Source: Chryseobacterium sp. W4I1
GTDB taxonomy: Bacteria; Bacteroidota; Bacteroidia; Flavobacteriales; Weeksellaceae
DNA length: 64,000 nucleotides
Assembly (NCBI RefSeq): GCF_030816115.1
Contig: NZ_JAUSXQ010000001.1
Location: 2,604,001-2,668,000 of the forward strand
Direction of reading: 5' to 3'
Part shown: positions 1 to 8,608 of the stretch, piece by piece
How the letters are laid out: each line of letters opens with the position of its first letter
Numbering within the stretch: position 1 is the first letter of the stretch
Position numbers and translations under genes: made by a program
The notes under the pieces: generated by a model
The model's input: the letters and a program-made list of their open reading frames with translations, nothing else
What the model was told of the DNA's origin: nothing
The model's database searches: none

Positions 1-530
1 TATTTTGCCTGATGATTCACATCATTTCTATGCTCAATAATTTCAAGATTTTCATCCACAAAATAAGCGCATCCGAAACCGTTTACATATGAACCTTTCA
101 GCGACTTTAAAGCAATAAGGATAAAATCCTGCATATCAGCAATCACATCCACTACTTTTCCGTGTGTTTCTTTTAACTTGGTTACTACCGTATTCCAGAG
201 ATCAGAATCTCTTTCAATCTGGGAAGGTGCTGCCTCAATAGTTAAACGTTCACGCGCATAGATCTGTTTTGTAGCAGATTCATCTTCAATGAACATTACA
301 GAAGTTCTTCTTCCTTCAGCCAGGTTTTTGGTATGCTTTGCCATAAAAGAAACCAGGATATATAACGTATTATCTACCTGTACGAAAGGGGCATAGCTTG
401 AATTGGGAATTCCTTCTGCATCTACGGAAGCAAGAATCACACTTTTGTGGCGATCTATCAGCTCCCTTACTTTTGGAGTTAGCGGTTTTGCCTTCCTGTT
501 GGCTTCTTCCTGTGTATTTGTATGATTCAT
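1..530 (-). CDS. HugZ/HutZ-type pyridoxamine 5'-phosphate oxidase-like protein (3' edge cut)
   Basis: The gene starts at 530 and runs off the left edge. The 175 visible residues form a split-barrel PNPOx-like domain: 'VILASVDAEGIPNSSYAPF' near residues 30-48, 'LVSFMAKHTKNL', 'TSVMFIEDE', then 'GFGCAYFV' near the end. That order is typical of the HugZ/HutZ family, which binds heme and takes part in heme use. The last two visible bases are TA, so the stop codon may lie right at the edge; about 175 residues would match HutZ length. It is divergent from ahcY. Family call is firm; the heme role is inferred. Confidence 0.8.
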   Translation of the reverse strand, partial: MNHTNTQEEANRKAKPLTPKVRELIDRHKSVILASVDAEGIPNSSYAPFVQVDNTLYILVSFMAKHTKNLAEGRRTSVMFIEDESATKQIYARERLTIEAAPSQIERDSDLWNTVVTKLKETHGKVVDVIADMQDFILIALKSLKGSYVNGFGCAYFVDENLEIIEHRNDVNHQAK

Positions 531-647
531 AGTATAAATTTATATGAACAAAAATAGCTATTTAGATTAAGACTAAATAATTTTAAATCCTGTGTAATCT
601 CATAAACTGAACATCCTGCCCCGTTTTTTTATCTTAATTATTAATTG

Positions 648-655
648 TAATTTTG
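648..655 (+). promoter_or_regulatory. Bacteroidetes -7 element for ahcY
   Basis: TAATTTTG matches the TAnnTTTG consensus exactly and lies 40 bases before the ahcY start. I see no clear TTG about 20 bases upstream, so the -33 element is weak or absent. Confidence 0.55.
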
Positions 656-695
656 CATTTCGTTATCAACTGAATTTAAAAATTATTCATTACAT

Positions 696-2009
696 ATGAG
701 TACTACAACACAATACGTTCCTTACAAAGTGAAGGACATATCCCTAGCAGAATGGGGAAGAAAAGAAATTACCCTTGCTGAAGCAGAAATGCCAGGTCTG
801 ATGTCTATCCGTGAAGAGTATGGACCGTCTCAGCCACTTAAAGGAGCAAGAATTGCAGGATGTCTTCACATGACGATCCAGACTGCTGTGCTTATCGAGA
901 CTTTGGTAGCTTTAGGAGCTGAAGTTACTTGGTCTTCTTGTAATATTTTCTCTACACAGGATCACGCTGCTGCTGCTATTGCTGCTGCTGGAATTCCGGT
1001 GTATGCTTGGAAAGGTCTAAACGAAGAGGAATTTGACTGGTGTATTGAGCAGACTTTATTCTTCGGCGAAGACAGAAAGCCATTGAACATGATCCTTGAT
1101 GATGGTGGAGATTTAACGAATATGGTTTTCGATAAATACCCTGAATTCACAAAAGATATCAAAGGGCTTTCTGAAGAAACCACTACAGGGGTACACAGAC
1201 TGTACGAAAGAATGAAGAACGGAACTTTAGTAATGCCAGCAATCAACGTAAACGATTCGGTAACTAAATCTAAATTCGACAACAAATACGGATGTAAGGA
1301 ATCTGCAGTAGATGCTGTAAGAAGAGCGACAGATCTAATGCTTGCCGGAAAAAGAGTGGTAGTTTGCGGATACGGAGACGTAGGGAAAGGTACTGCTGCT
1401 TCTTTCAGAGGAGCTGGTTCTATCGTTACAGTTACTGAAATTGACCCAATCTGTGCGCTTCAGGCTGCAATGGATGGTTACGAAGTAAAAAGATTAGATA
1501 CTGTGGTAGATAATGCTGATATTATCATTACTACGACAGGTAACTTCAACATCGTAAGAGGTGAGCATTTCCTTAAAATGAAAGATAAAGCAGTCGTTTG
1601 TAACATTGGTCACTTCGATAATGAAATCGATATGGCTTGGTTAAACAAAAACTACGGTGCTACAAAATCTGAAGTGAAGCCTCAGGTAGATATCTATACA
1701 ATTGAAGGTAAAGAAGTCATCATCCTTGCAGAAGGTAGATTGGTAAACTTAGGTTGTGCAACAGGACACCCAAGTTTCGTAATGTCTAACTCTTTCTCTA
1801 ACCAGACTTTGGCTCAGATTGAATTATGGACTAATTCTGCTGCTTACAAAAATGAGGTTTATATGCTTCCAAAGCATTTAGATGAAAAAGTAGCGGCTTT
1901 ACACCTTAAAAAATTAAGCGTTGAACTGGAAACTCTTTCTCCGGAACAAGCTGAATACATTGGTGTAGATGTAAAAGGGCCATTCAAGCCTGAGTATTAC
2001 AGATACTAA
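696..2009 (+). CDS. ahcY: Adenosylhomocysteinase
   Basis: Cleaves S-adenosylhomocysteine to adenosine and homocysteine, which removes the product inhibitor of methyltransferases and feeds the methionine cycle. The 437-residue cytosolic protein is the usual length. Visible motifs are LHMTIQTA (57-64), the DDGGD stretch (135-139), the NAD-binding loop GYGDVGKG (225-232) and the family's C-terminal ending KPEYYRY. It is transcribed alone, from a TAnnTTTG promoter to a hairpin terminator. Nothing looks unusual. Confidence 0.97.
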   Translation: MSTTTQYVPYKVKDISLAEWGRKEITLAEAEMPGLMSIREEYGPSQPLKGARIAGCLHMTIQTAVLIETLVALGAEVTWSSCNIFSTQDHAAAAIAAAGIPVYAWKGLNEEEFDWCIEQTLFFGEDRKPLNMILDDGGDLTNMVFDKYPEFTKDIKGLSEETTTGVHRLYERMKNGTLVMPAINVNDSVTKSKFDNKYGCKESAVDAVRRATDLMLAGKRVVVCGYGDVGKGTAASFRGAGSIVTVTEIDPICALQAAMDGYEVKRLDTVVDNADIIITTTGNFNIVRGEHFLKMKDKAVVCNIGHFDNEIDMAWLNKNYGATKSEVKPQVDIYTIEGKEVIILAEGRLVNLGCATGHPSFVMSNSFSNQTLAQIELWTNSAAYKNEVYMLPKHLDEKVAALHLKKLSVELETLSPEQAEYIGVDVKGPFKPEYYRY

Positions 2010-2036
2010 GATTTAAATAAAAATCTATATATAATC

Positions 2037-2067
2037 AATCCCATTATTCAATATAGTGGGATTTTTT
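2037..2067 (+). terminator. Intrinsic terminator after ahcY
   Basis: A 7-bp stem (AATCCCA 2037-2043 with TGGGATT 2057-2063) runs directly into a T tract. Confidence 0.75.
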
Positions 2068-2122
2068 ATGCATAATATTTTTTAAACTCTGCAGGTATTC
2101 CTTATTTTTGGGGAAATTTACA

Positions 2123-2235
2123 ATGAAGAAATATTTCTACCTGAGTTTGATAGGCTCAAGTACAACAGTGCTAATCTCCCTGTTTAAGTGATAGGAAAAG
2201 AAGCCAACGGCGATAATTACGTGAAATATAAGTAG
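2123..2235 (+). pseudogene. Possible frameshifted remnant of a small secreted-protein gene
   Basis: An ATG at 2123 opens a 22-codon frame (MKKYFYLSLIGSSTTVLI...) ending at TGA 2189-2191. A second frame entering near 2188 reads V-I-G-K-E-A-N-G-D-N-Y-V-K-Y-K and stops at 2235. Together they resemble a signal-like start joined to a natural-looking hydrophilic end by a frame change. I do not recognise the family, and the join may be chance. Confidence 0.2.
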
Positions 2236-2299
2236 GAATATATCAGTCTTTAGTCCTTATTTAAATTAAAAACTTTCCATTGAGGAGATTTTTTTGTTT

Positions 2300-2395
2300 T
2301 CAGGAGCTGTTTCCCGCTATCCGCTTCTACTCCTCGCACCAGGCTTAAGCCTCCCCTGCTGTGGGGTAACCGCTTCTATCGGGGCTAGTAAAGCA
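2300..2395. repeat. Candidate interspersed intergenic element with internal palindromes
   Basis: This GC-richer patch holds CCGCTTCTA twice (2321-2329 and 2370-2378), the perfect palindrome AGGCTTAAGCCT (2341-2352) and a CCCC/GGGG hairpin (2353-2366). An open frame across it (2294-2503) has no plausible start or protein features, so I do not call a gene. Similar 'SRYPLLL'-type spurious translations are familiar to me from other Flavobacteriia genomes, which suggests a dispersed repeat. Only one copy lies in this window. Confidence 0.45.
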
Positions 2396-2499
2396 CCGGC
2401 CTCTTCTGTGTTTCCGTATTTTACCCATATTTCCCTGCCAATATCACTAAGTATAGAAAAAATGAATATATTTAGCCCCTTAAACAAAACATTTAATTC

Positions 2500-2892
2500 A
2501 TGAAAAAACAGAGAGTATCAAATGCATTCGTAGCTGCATCTTGGGTCGCATTGGGAGCAGGAATGATAGGTTTTATCGTAGGTCTGGCCAGAGCTGAAAT
2601 GCTGCTGAATGAAAAAGGATATTATTTCACCATTCTTTTATATGGTCTTTTTGCCGTAGTTTCCCTGCAGAAAGCAGTCCGGGACCGATTAGAGAATATT
2701 CCGGTAACCGATATCTATTATGGGATCTGCTGGTTTGCCACCCTTTCTTCCATTATACTTCTTGCAATCGGACTTTGGAATGCTACTATTCTTCCGAGTG
2801 AGAAAGGATTTTATGCATTTGCATTCCTTCTCGCACTTTTCGGAGCTATCTCCGTGCAGAAAAATACAAGGGACAATATGATCCAGGATTAA
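2500..2892 (+). CDS. YiaA/YiaB-family inner membrane protein
   Basis: A 130-residue protein with four predicted membrane helices arranged as two copies of a two-helix unit. Each unit ends alike: 'VSLQKAVRDRLENIP' in the first and 'ISVQKNTRDNMIQD' in the second, so the repeat is visible by eye. This is the YiaA/B two-helix family, whose biochemical role is unknown. It is monocistronic, with a strong hairpin terminator right after the stop. Family call is confident; function is not. Confidence 0.85.
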   Translation: MKKQRVSNAFVAASWVALGAGMIGFIVGLARAEMLLNEKGYYFTILLYGLFAVVSLQKAVRDRLENIPVTDIYYGICWFATLSSIILLAIGLWNATILPSEKGFYAFAFLLALFGAISVQKNTRDNMIQD

Positions 2893-2896
2893 TAAA

Positions 2897-2930
2897 AAAC
2901 CGCTCCAATACTGGAGCGGTTTACTTTTTT
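2897..2930. terminator. Strong bidirectional terminator between yiaA-like gene and purE
   Basis: A perfect 11-bp stem (2897-2907 with 2912-2922) with a 4-base loop is flanked by A-rich and T-rich tracts on either side, so it can serve both the plus-strand gene and purE on the minus strand. Confidence 0.85.
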
Positions 2931-3024
2931 TATTTATTCATTTTGTCGGCCGAATAAACAGTCATTCACTTTAAGACAGCCAATTGACCACTCGTTATTG
3001 ACTATTCACCATTCACATTAAATA

Positions 3025-3534
3025 CTATATGTCGTAGTGATTAGGATGCTGCGCCTTAATGTCATCTACTGTTCCCAACACCTTATCTTTCAGAGAATCC
3101 TGATATTTCTGAAGATTTTCAGCCACCGCATCATCAGCGCTTCCTAAAATCTTAACCGCTAAAATCCCTGCATTCAAAGCTCCGTTTAAAGCTACTGTTG
3201 CAACTGGAATTCCACCCGGCATCTGAAGAATAGACAATACAGAATCCCAGCCATCGATAGAATTACTTGATAAAATCGGAACTCCGATCACAGGCAAAGT
3301 TGTACAGCTTGCTACCATTCCAGGAAGATGTGCTGCACCACCAGCTCCAGCAATGATCACTTTAAGACCTCTTTCCTTTGCCGTTTTTGCATAATCAAAC
3401 ATTCTCTCCGGTGTTCTGTGTGCAGAAACCACTGTCAATTCATATGGAATATCAAGACTTTTCAAAAAATTTGCAGCTTGTTCCATGATCGGCAGATCGC
3501 TCTGGCTGCCCATAATAATTCCTACCATCTTCAA
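3025..3534 (-). CDS. purE: N5-carboxyaminoimidazole ribonucleotide mutase
   Basis: Converts N5-CAIR, made by PurK, to CAIR in de novo purine synthesis. The 169-residue length fits class I PurE. Visible motifs are GIIMGSQSD near the N-terminus, SAHRTPERMFDYA (active-site His) and the glycine-rich AGAGGAAHLPGMVA. Translation may start at the first Met or at Met3. purK is on the same strand but about 5.9 kb away, with seven unrelated plus-strand genes between, although the two genes are often adjacent in bacteria. Confidence 0.96.
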   Translation of the reverse strand: MKMVGIIMGSQSDLPIMEQAANFLKSLDIPYELTVVSAHRTPERMFDYAKTAKERGLKVIIAGAGGAAHLPGMVASCTTLPVIGVPILSSNSIDGWDSVLSILQMPGGIPVATVALNGALNAGILAVKILGSADDAVAENLQKYQDSLKDKVLGTVDDIKAQHPNHYDI

Positions 3535-3705
3535 TTTTATTAGATCATCAAAGATAAAAAAATATAACCTTTTTTAACACATCAATTCTTAGCAACATTT
3601 TATAGAATAGAATCAAATCCAAGAAGTTAAATTCTGTTAATTTTAATCCGCTATTGTCATTTTTTTACAATATTTGTTTTACCAACAACATAAAAATTTT
3701 ACAAA

Positions 3706-3846
3706 ATGAAAAATTTAAAGAAGCTTAAAAAAGAAGAATTAAAAAAAGTTTTAGGAGGTATGGAGGCCTGCAAATTCCAACTTTGCTTTAGAAACGGCAA
3801 ATGGACATGTGTTCCTTTTGATACCTGCGGAGGATTCCAACCTTAA
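3706..3846 (+). CDS. Double-glycine leader peptide (bacteriocin-like / RiPP-type precursor)
   Basis: A 46-codon gene shorter than usual ORF cut-offs. The first 18 residues, MKNLKKLKKEELKKVLGG, are a typical Bacteroidetes double-glycine leader: a basic amphipathic helix ending in GG. The 28-residue remainder has three Cys (A-C, L-C-F, T-C-V plus D-T-C-G-G) and one Trp. Such leaders are cut by C39-peptidase ABC transporters. No such transporter or modifying enzyme is nearby, so this is an orphan. A hairpin terminator follows the stop. Export is inferred from the leader; biological activity is unknown. Confidence 0.8.
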   Translation: MKNLKKLKKEELKKVLGGMEACKFQLCFRNGKWTCVPFDTCGGFQP

Positions 3847-3853
3847 GAAATGA

Positions 3854-3886
3854 AAGGAGTACATTAAAAAATGTGCTCCTTCTTTT
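3854..3886 (+). terminator. Terminator after the double-glycine peptide gene
   Basis: A 12-bp stem with one G-T pair (3854-3865 with 3870-3881), loop AAAA, followed by CTTTT. Confidence 0.75.
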
Positions 3887-3964
3887 ATCAATATTATTTA
3901 TTCTGTTCTTCTGTATCTTTAAAAATAGCAACAACTGTACCCGTCCTTTTCATTCCATAACAGG

Positions 3965-3972
3965 TAAATTTG
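3965..3972 (+). promoter_or_regulatory. -7 element for the EamA transporter gene
   Basis: TAAATTTG is a perfect TAnnTTTG match 23 bases before the TTG start at 3995. It supports that start; no -33 TTG is obvious. Confidence 0.5.
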
Positions 3973-3994
3973 TCTGTTATACTTAAAATTCACA

Positions 3995-4900
3995 TTGAAA
4001 GATTATAAACTTATTTTTGCCGTTCTCACCGTTGCAGTTGTTTGGGGAACTACTTTTTTAGCTATCCGGGTAGCAGTGGAAACTATTCCGGCATGGTTTG
4101 TAGCCGGGATCCGTCAGTTTCTGGCGGCAATAATTATGCTGCTGGTCCTTCTTTCAAGAAAAGAATTTAAATGGATAGGTTGGAAAAACCTGGGCTATCA
4201 GGTTATTTTCGCTTCACTGATGCTGGTTGTGGCAAACGGAATGACCACCGTTGCCGAGGAAACCGTATCCAGTAGCCTGGCTTCTCTTATTAGTGCCTGC
4301 TCCCCTATTCTCGTATTTCTGGGAAGCGTGGCTATTGGTCTGCAGAAATTCAGCTTCAAGGCTCTTGCCGGCGTTCTGCTATGTTTCAGCGGAATTCTTT
4401 TTATTTTCTGGGACGGCTTGCAGGACTTGGCCAACCCTGACTACAAAATGGGTATGATCTTTCTTTTCTGTGCTATTGCAGGATGGGCTTCGGGAACTAT
4501 TTTCACAAAAAAACTGAATATCCAGAGCGGAAATATCACGTTGAATCTTTTTTACCAGTTCCTGTTTGCCGGCATTATACAGGTTATTTTTGCCTTCCTG
4601 TTTTCAGAAAACTATAACTTCGGAAACTGGACCCTGAAAAGTATCTCTGCAATGGTTTATCTGGCTGTTTTTGGTTCTGTAGCTGCATTCTTTGCCTTTC
4701 ATTATGCTTTAACCAAAATCTCACCGGTTCAGGTTTCCATACTTGCTTACATCAATACTGTTATTGCTATATTTTTAGGCTGGCTGATCATGGATGAGAA
4801 AATCTCTTTTAAATTTATATTTGCTGCCATTTTTATTATCTGTGGGGTCTTTATCATTAATTATAAACCTGAAATGTTCAAAAAGCATAGGGCTGGATAA
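3995..4900 (+). CDS. EamA-family (DMT superfamily) transporter
   Basis: A 301-residue integral membrane protein with about ten hydrophobic segments in two EamA repeats. The first begins 'AVVWGTTFLAIRVAVETIP' (residues 13-31), a hallmark of the family; the second contains 'GWASGTIFTKKL'. Relatives export metabolites such as amino acids, but the substrate cannot be read from sequence. The start is a TTG, chosen because a good -7 element lies just upstream and no in-frame ATG precedes the first helix. The tail is Lys-rich (MFKKHRAG). Confidence 0.85.
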   Translation: MKDYKLIFAVLTVAVVWGTTFLAIRVAVETIPAWFVAGIRQFLAAIIMLLVLLSRKEFKWIGWKNLGYQVIFASLMLVVANGMTTVAEETVSSSLASLISACSPILVFLGSVAIGLQKFSFKALAGVLLCFSGILFIFWDGLQDLANPDYKMGMIFLFCAIAGWASGTIFTKKLNIQSGNITLNLFYQFLFAGIIQVIFAFLFSENYNFGNWTLKSISAMVYLAVFGSVAAFFAFHYALTKISPVQVSILAYINTVIAIFLGWLIMDEKISFKFIFAAIFIICGVFIINYKPEMFKKHRAG

Positions 4901-4932
4901 ATCTAAAATCTTCTTCACGACAAAAACTTGCT

Positions 4933-4996
4933 GGATCAAAATTCCCATCCTATTGAGGGGGTGGCGAAAATTCAAAGAATTTTTGACGGGGTGGTT
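4933..4996. repeat. Interspersed repeat, copy 1
   Basis: Ends in 'GGGGTGGCGAAAATTC' then 'AAAGAATTTTTGACGGGG'. From 4957 to 4995 it is identical to a second copy near 39.84 kb. It has an AAAATTC/GAATTTT inverted repeat around AAA and two GGGGTGG blocks. The upstream CCCCTCC/GGAGGGG hairpin seen in copy 2 is degraded here. Confidence 0.8.
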
Positions 4997-5147
4997 TAAA
5001 ATTCACACAACAACAAGCCCTATTAAATATCAGTCTTAGAAATAGACCTTAAGATTCAATCAAAAACCTTATATCAAGCCGGAATAAAGGAAAAGGATTT
5101 TATATTTCCCTATTTTTTCTTATATTGTTTACACCAACATTAACAAT

Positions 5148-5714
5148 ATGCTAAAAAACACATTTTTTATACTTTTTGCAGGTTCTTTCCTATTAATCAG
5201 CTGTGATTATAAGGAAAAAGAGAAAAACCTCATGGAAAGAGAGAAACAGTTACTCGAAAAAGAAAAAATATTCGCAAAAAAAGAATCTGAATACCAATCT
5301 CTTTTAAAAATGAGAGACAGTATTTTTTCAAAAAAAGATTCCGTTAAAATAGCTTTATGGCCAGCTGAAATTGCAGGACCATGGAGCGGAAAAGTTATCT
5401 GTACAGAATCCAACTGCAGCGATTATGTAGTGGGCGATCAGCGTACAGATACCTGGGAATTCGACAGTGATTCCATTCATCTTTCGGCTAAAATTATCAA
5501 CAACAACAATCTGGTGAGAGTATATTCCGGGAAATTTGAGAATAATGAGATCAGGCTGAATTTCAGAACAGATTCCACTTCACAGAAAAAAGTTGAAATG
5601 AACGTTCTGCTTAATGACATTTCTGATACCAAGCTGAAAGGCACACGGACCATTACTGCCGACAACGGTTGTACAGCCAAGTTTTCCGTTGAATTAGTAC
5701 GTTCCACCAAATAA
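5148..5714 (+). CDS. Lipoprotein of unknown function with coiled-coil neck
   Basis: 188 residues. A type II signal peptide ends in LLISC (lipidated Cys19). Residues about 22-60 are almost all Lys and Glu with regular heptads (EKEKNLMEREKQLLEKEKIF), which predicts a coiled coil; a Trp-containing beta-rich domain follows ('GPWSGKVICTESNCSDYVVG', two Cys). The order suggests a surface or periplasmic lipoprotein held away from the membrane by a helical neck. I do not recognise a named family. The antiporter gene starts 8 bases after its stop, so they are probably co-transcribed. Confidence 0.75.
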   Translation: MLKNTFFILFAGSFLLISCDYKEKEKNLMEREKQLLEKEKIFAKKESEYQSLLKMRDSIFSKKDSVKIALWPAEIAGPWSGKVICTESNCSDYVVGDQRTDTWEFDSDSIHLSAKIINNNNLVRVYSGKFENNEIRLNFRTDSTSQKKVEMNVLLNDISDTKLKGTRTITADNGCTAKFSVELVRSTK

Positions 5715-5722
5715 AAGCACCC

Positions 5723-7846
5723 ATGATTTTACTGAGTATACATAATCTGAGTTTTCCTATAGAAGATCCGGTATTAAAATTCCTGTTGGTACTGGTCATC
5801 ATCCTTGCCGCTCCCCTTTTATTAAACAAAATTAAAGTTCCGCATCTTCTGGGACTGATCATTGCCGGGGCTGTTATTGGACCGAACGGTTTTAATATTC
5901 TTTCACGGGACAGCAGCATTGTCGTTACCGGAACTACAGGGCTTCTCTATATCATGTTCCTGGCAGGCCTGGAGATTGATATGGGCGACTTTAAAAAGAA
6001 TAAATGGAAAAGTCTTACATTCGGAATTTATACTTTTACCGTTCCATTTGTCCTTGGATATTTAGGCGGTTATTACCTTTTAGGATTTTCAATGCTTACC
6101 TCCATTCTTTTCGCCAGTCTTTTCTCTTCCCACACACTTATTGCCTATCCACTGATCAGCAAATTGGGAATTGCAAAGAACAAGGCAGTCAATATTACGG
6201 TAGGCGGTACCATGATTACGGATATTCTTGCTCTTTTGGTGCTTGCTGTTATTGTAGGAATGTCGCAGGGTGATGTAGGCACAGAATTCTGGGTTAAACT
6301 TTCCGTTTCCTTTATTCTGTTTGCCCTTATTGTTTTAATTGTATTTCCTATTATCGGACGATGGTTCTTTAAAAGAGTGGACGACAAGATCTCACAGTAT
6401 ATTTTTGTCCTTGTGATGATCTATCTCGCAGCCATGCTCGCAGAATTAGCAGGTGTAGAAGCCATTATTGGGGCATTCTTTGCAGGGTTGGCTTTAAACA
6501 GACTCATTCCGCATACCTCATCATTGATGAACAGGGTAGAATTTGTAGGAAATGCCATATTTATCCCGTTCTTTCTGATCAGTGTGGGAATGCTTATCGA
6601 TTTTAAGGTTTTCTTTAAAAGCTGGGAAACACTGGAAGTGGCCGGAATTATGCTCGTGGCATCCATCGGAGGAAAATATATTTCTGCAGTGATGACCCAA
6701 AAAACATTCAAACTCTCCAAAGAGGAAGGGAAACTTATTTTCGGGCTGAGTTCTGCCTCAGCGGCTGCCACATTAGCTTCTGTGATGGTAGGATACAATA
6801 TTATCCTTTCCGAAACAGAGACGGGTGAGCCGGTAAGATTGCTAAATGAACATGTCCTGAATGGAAGTATCCTTCTGATCCTGATTTCCTGTACCATCTC
6901 CTCATTTATTTCAATGGCAAGTGCCCAAAAGATTGCGGAAAGCGACAATGAAGACACAGTTTCCGGCAACAGCCATGAAGAAGAAAATATCCTTTTGGCG
7001 ATTAACCATGAGGAAACAGTAGAAAGAATGGTAAATCTGGGAATTCTGATCAAAGCCCATTCAAATACAGAAGACTTGTTTGCCCTTAATGTGATCAATG
7101 AAGATAAAAATGAATCTTCTGTAAAAAATGCGGAGAAACTTCTTCATCAGGCTGCTGATGCTGCTGCCGCTGCTGATGTCAAGATGCAGACGATGAAAAG
7201 ATATGACAATGATGTCATCAACGGCGTTAAAAATGTCATCAAAGAACAGAAAATCACAGATCTGATCATCGGACTGGAAGACGAGAAAGGCTTCTCCCCT
7301 TCTTTTGTGTATAATCTGTACAACGGGTATCTTCAGAATGATGATGTGAATGTATTGGTTTATCATGCAGCGCAACCTCTTTCAACTATTAAAAAATATG
7401 CGGTGATGATCCCTGAAAATGCTCATAAAGAAGCAGGATTCTTTCATTCTCTTCTAAGGGTATGGAATATCGCCAGAAATTCCGGTGCCACAGTCGTTTT
7501 CTATGCTCCGGAAAATATTTTAGACATTCTTCAAAAGATCATTAAAAAAGCTAATATTGAAGCCGAATTCATCATCATGAGCACCTGGCAGGATGGTGAA
7601 AAGACCGCTGCAAAGCTGAAGGAAGATGAAGCGTTGATCATATTTATGGCCAAACGTGGTATGCAGTCTTACATTCCAAGGATGCGACTTATTCCTGAAT
7701 TACTAAACCGATATTTAAAAGATAATAATTACCTGCTGATCTTTCCGTTCTCTGAATTTGATGAAAATAGCCCGGAAATACGTTCTGTAGGCAACCATGG
7801 TGATTTTGTGGAGATTGGAAATGTGATCCAGAAGATTTTTAAATAA
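5723..7846 (+). CDS. CPA2-family cation:proton antiporter with C-terminal UspA-like region
   Basis: A 707-residue protein. Residues about 10-430 form a twelve-helix Na+(K+)/H+ exchanger domain with 'LLGLIIAGAVIGPNGF' in the second helix and 'GVEAIIGAFFAGLALNRL' later on. Residues about 440-707 are soluble and look like tandem universal-stress-protein folds ('ENILLAINHEETVERMVNLGI', 'KYAVMIPENAHKEAGFF'). This architecture is common in Bacteroidetes and points to ion and pH homeostasis with cytoplasmic regulation. The ion transported is not evident. Confidence 0.92.
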   Translation: MILLSIHNLSFPIEDPVLKFLLVLVIILAAPLLLNKIKVPHLLGLIIAGAVIGPNGFNILSRDSSIVVTGTTGLLYIMFLAGLEIDMGDFKKNKWKSLTFGIYTFTVPFVLGYLGGYYLLGFSMLTSILFASLFSSHTLIAYPLISKLGIAKNKAVNITVGGTMITDILALLVLAVIVGMSQGDVGTEFWVKLSVSFILFALIVLIVFPIIGRWFFKRVDDKISQYIFVLVMIYLAAMLAELAGVEAIIGAFFAGLALNRLIPHTSSLMNRVEFVGNAIFIPFFLISVGMLIDFKVFFKSWETLEVAGIMLVASIGGKYISAVMTQKTFKLSKEEGKLIFGLSSASAAATLASVMVGYNIILSETETGEPVRLLNEHVLNGSILLILISCTISSFISMASAQKIAESDNEDTVSGNSHEEENILLAINHEETVERMVNLGILIKAHSNTEDLFALNVINEDKNESSVKNAEKLLHQAADAAAAADVKMQTMKRYDNDVINGVKNVIKEQKITDLIIGLEDEKGFSPSFVYNLYNGYLQNDDVNVLVYHAAQPLSTIKKYAVMIPENAHKEAGFFHSLLRVWNIARNSGATVVFYAPENILDILQKIIKKANIEAEFIIMSTWQDGEKTAAKLKEDEALIIFMAKRGMQSYIPRMRLIPELLNRYLKDNNYLLIFPFSEFDENSPEIRSVGNHGDFVEIGNVIQKIFK

Positions 7847-7871
7847 ATTAATACGAGAATCTGTAATTATA

Positions 7872-8585
7872 TTGAAAACAAATAAAATAATACTGCTGGC
7901 TGCCATTTTAAGCTTGCAATGGTCTTTTGCCCAATTTGCCAAGATCGTTGACAAAGACGGTTTCGTGAATATGAGAAAAAATGCTGATGCGAAAAGCACG
8001 GTTGTCGGAAAGATCAGTTCGGACGAGATGGTCTATATTTTTGATGCTGATGATGGAAATAAAAACTGGCTTAATGCTGATTACACTGATAAAAATGGAA
8101 AAGATATTTCAGGGTATATTCACAGTTCAAGGGTTAAATATATAGAATCTTATGAATCAATTCCGTCAACTTCCGTCAGTGAAAACAAGATTGTTTTTAA
8201 TTCAAAAAATATCCGGGTAGATATTGAATCTGAGCCATTTAATTATAAGGAAAATAAAAGATATTTTTCTACCACCGATTACAATAGCCATAAAGTGGAA
8301 GATAAGTTTAAAGGACAACATATTTGGGGTACGGACGGAACTGTTCCACAGACTCACTATAAATTTATCTCTGTAAAAATTAATGGAAAAACAGTTCAAA
8401 TTCCCCCAAAAGAAATTGAAAATCTGTTCAATATCAATAATGAATCGGCCAGCTGTTATTTTGATTCTGAAGAGGAAACATTATACATCAATATGGTCAA
8501 TTCTGACGGAGCCGGAGGATATGCCGTTCTTTTTAAAATTGAAAAAGGAATATATAAAGGAAAAACACTGATCATCCCTTTCTGA
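7872..8585 (+). CDS. Secreted SH3-domain protein
   Basis: 237 residues from a TTG start 25 bases after the antiporter gene. A signal peptide ends around WSFA/QFA. Residues about 22-85 are a bacterial SH3 (SH3b) fold: 'KDGFVNMRKNADAKSTVVGKI' then 'SGYIHSSRVKYIE'. SH3b domains often bind peptidoglycan or other envelope ligands. The remaining 150 residues are not a family I know. No earlier in-frame ATG gives a signal peptide, so the TTG start is preferred. The periplasmic or surface location is inferred. Confidence 0.75.
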   Translation: MKTNKIILLAAILSLQWSFAQFAKIVDKDGFVNMRKNADAKSTVVGKISSDEMVYIFDADDGNKNWLNADYTDKNGKDISGYIHSSRVKYIESYESIPSTSVSENKIVFNSKNIRVDIESEPFNYKENKRYFSTTDYNSHKVEDKFKGQHIWGTDGTVPQTHYKFISVKINGKTVQIPPKEIENLFNINNESASCYFDSEEETLYINMVNSDGAGGYAVLFKIEKGIYKGKTLIIPF

Positions 8586-8608
8586 CAGAGTACAGTTAAA
8601 AAACATAC

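Noticed and set aside
2294..2503. 69-codon frame MFSGAVSRYPLLL... ending at the yiaA-like start
   Set aside because: No signal, no conserved composition, contains the structured repeat, and has poor start context. Similar spurious translations come from this repeat family.
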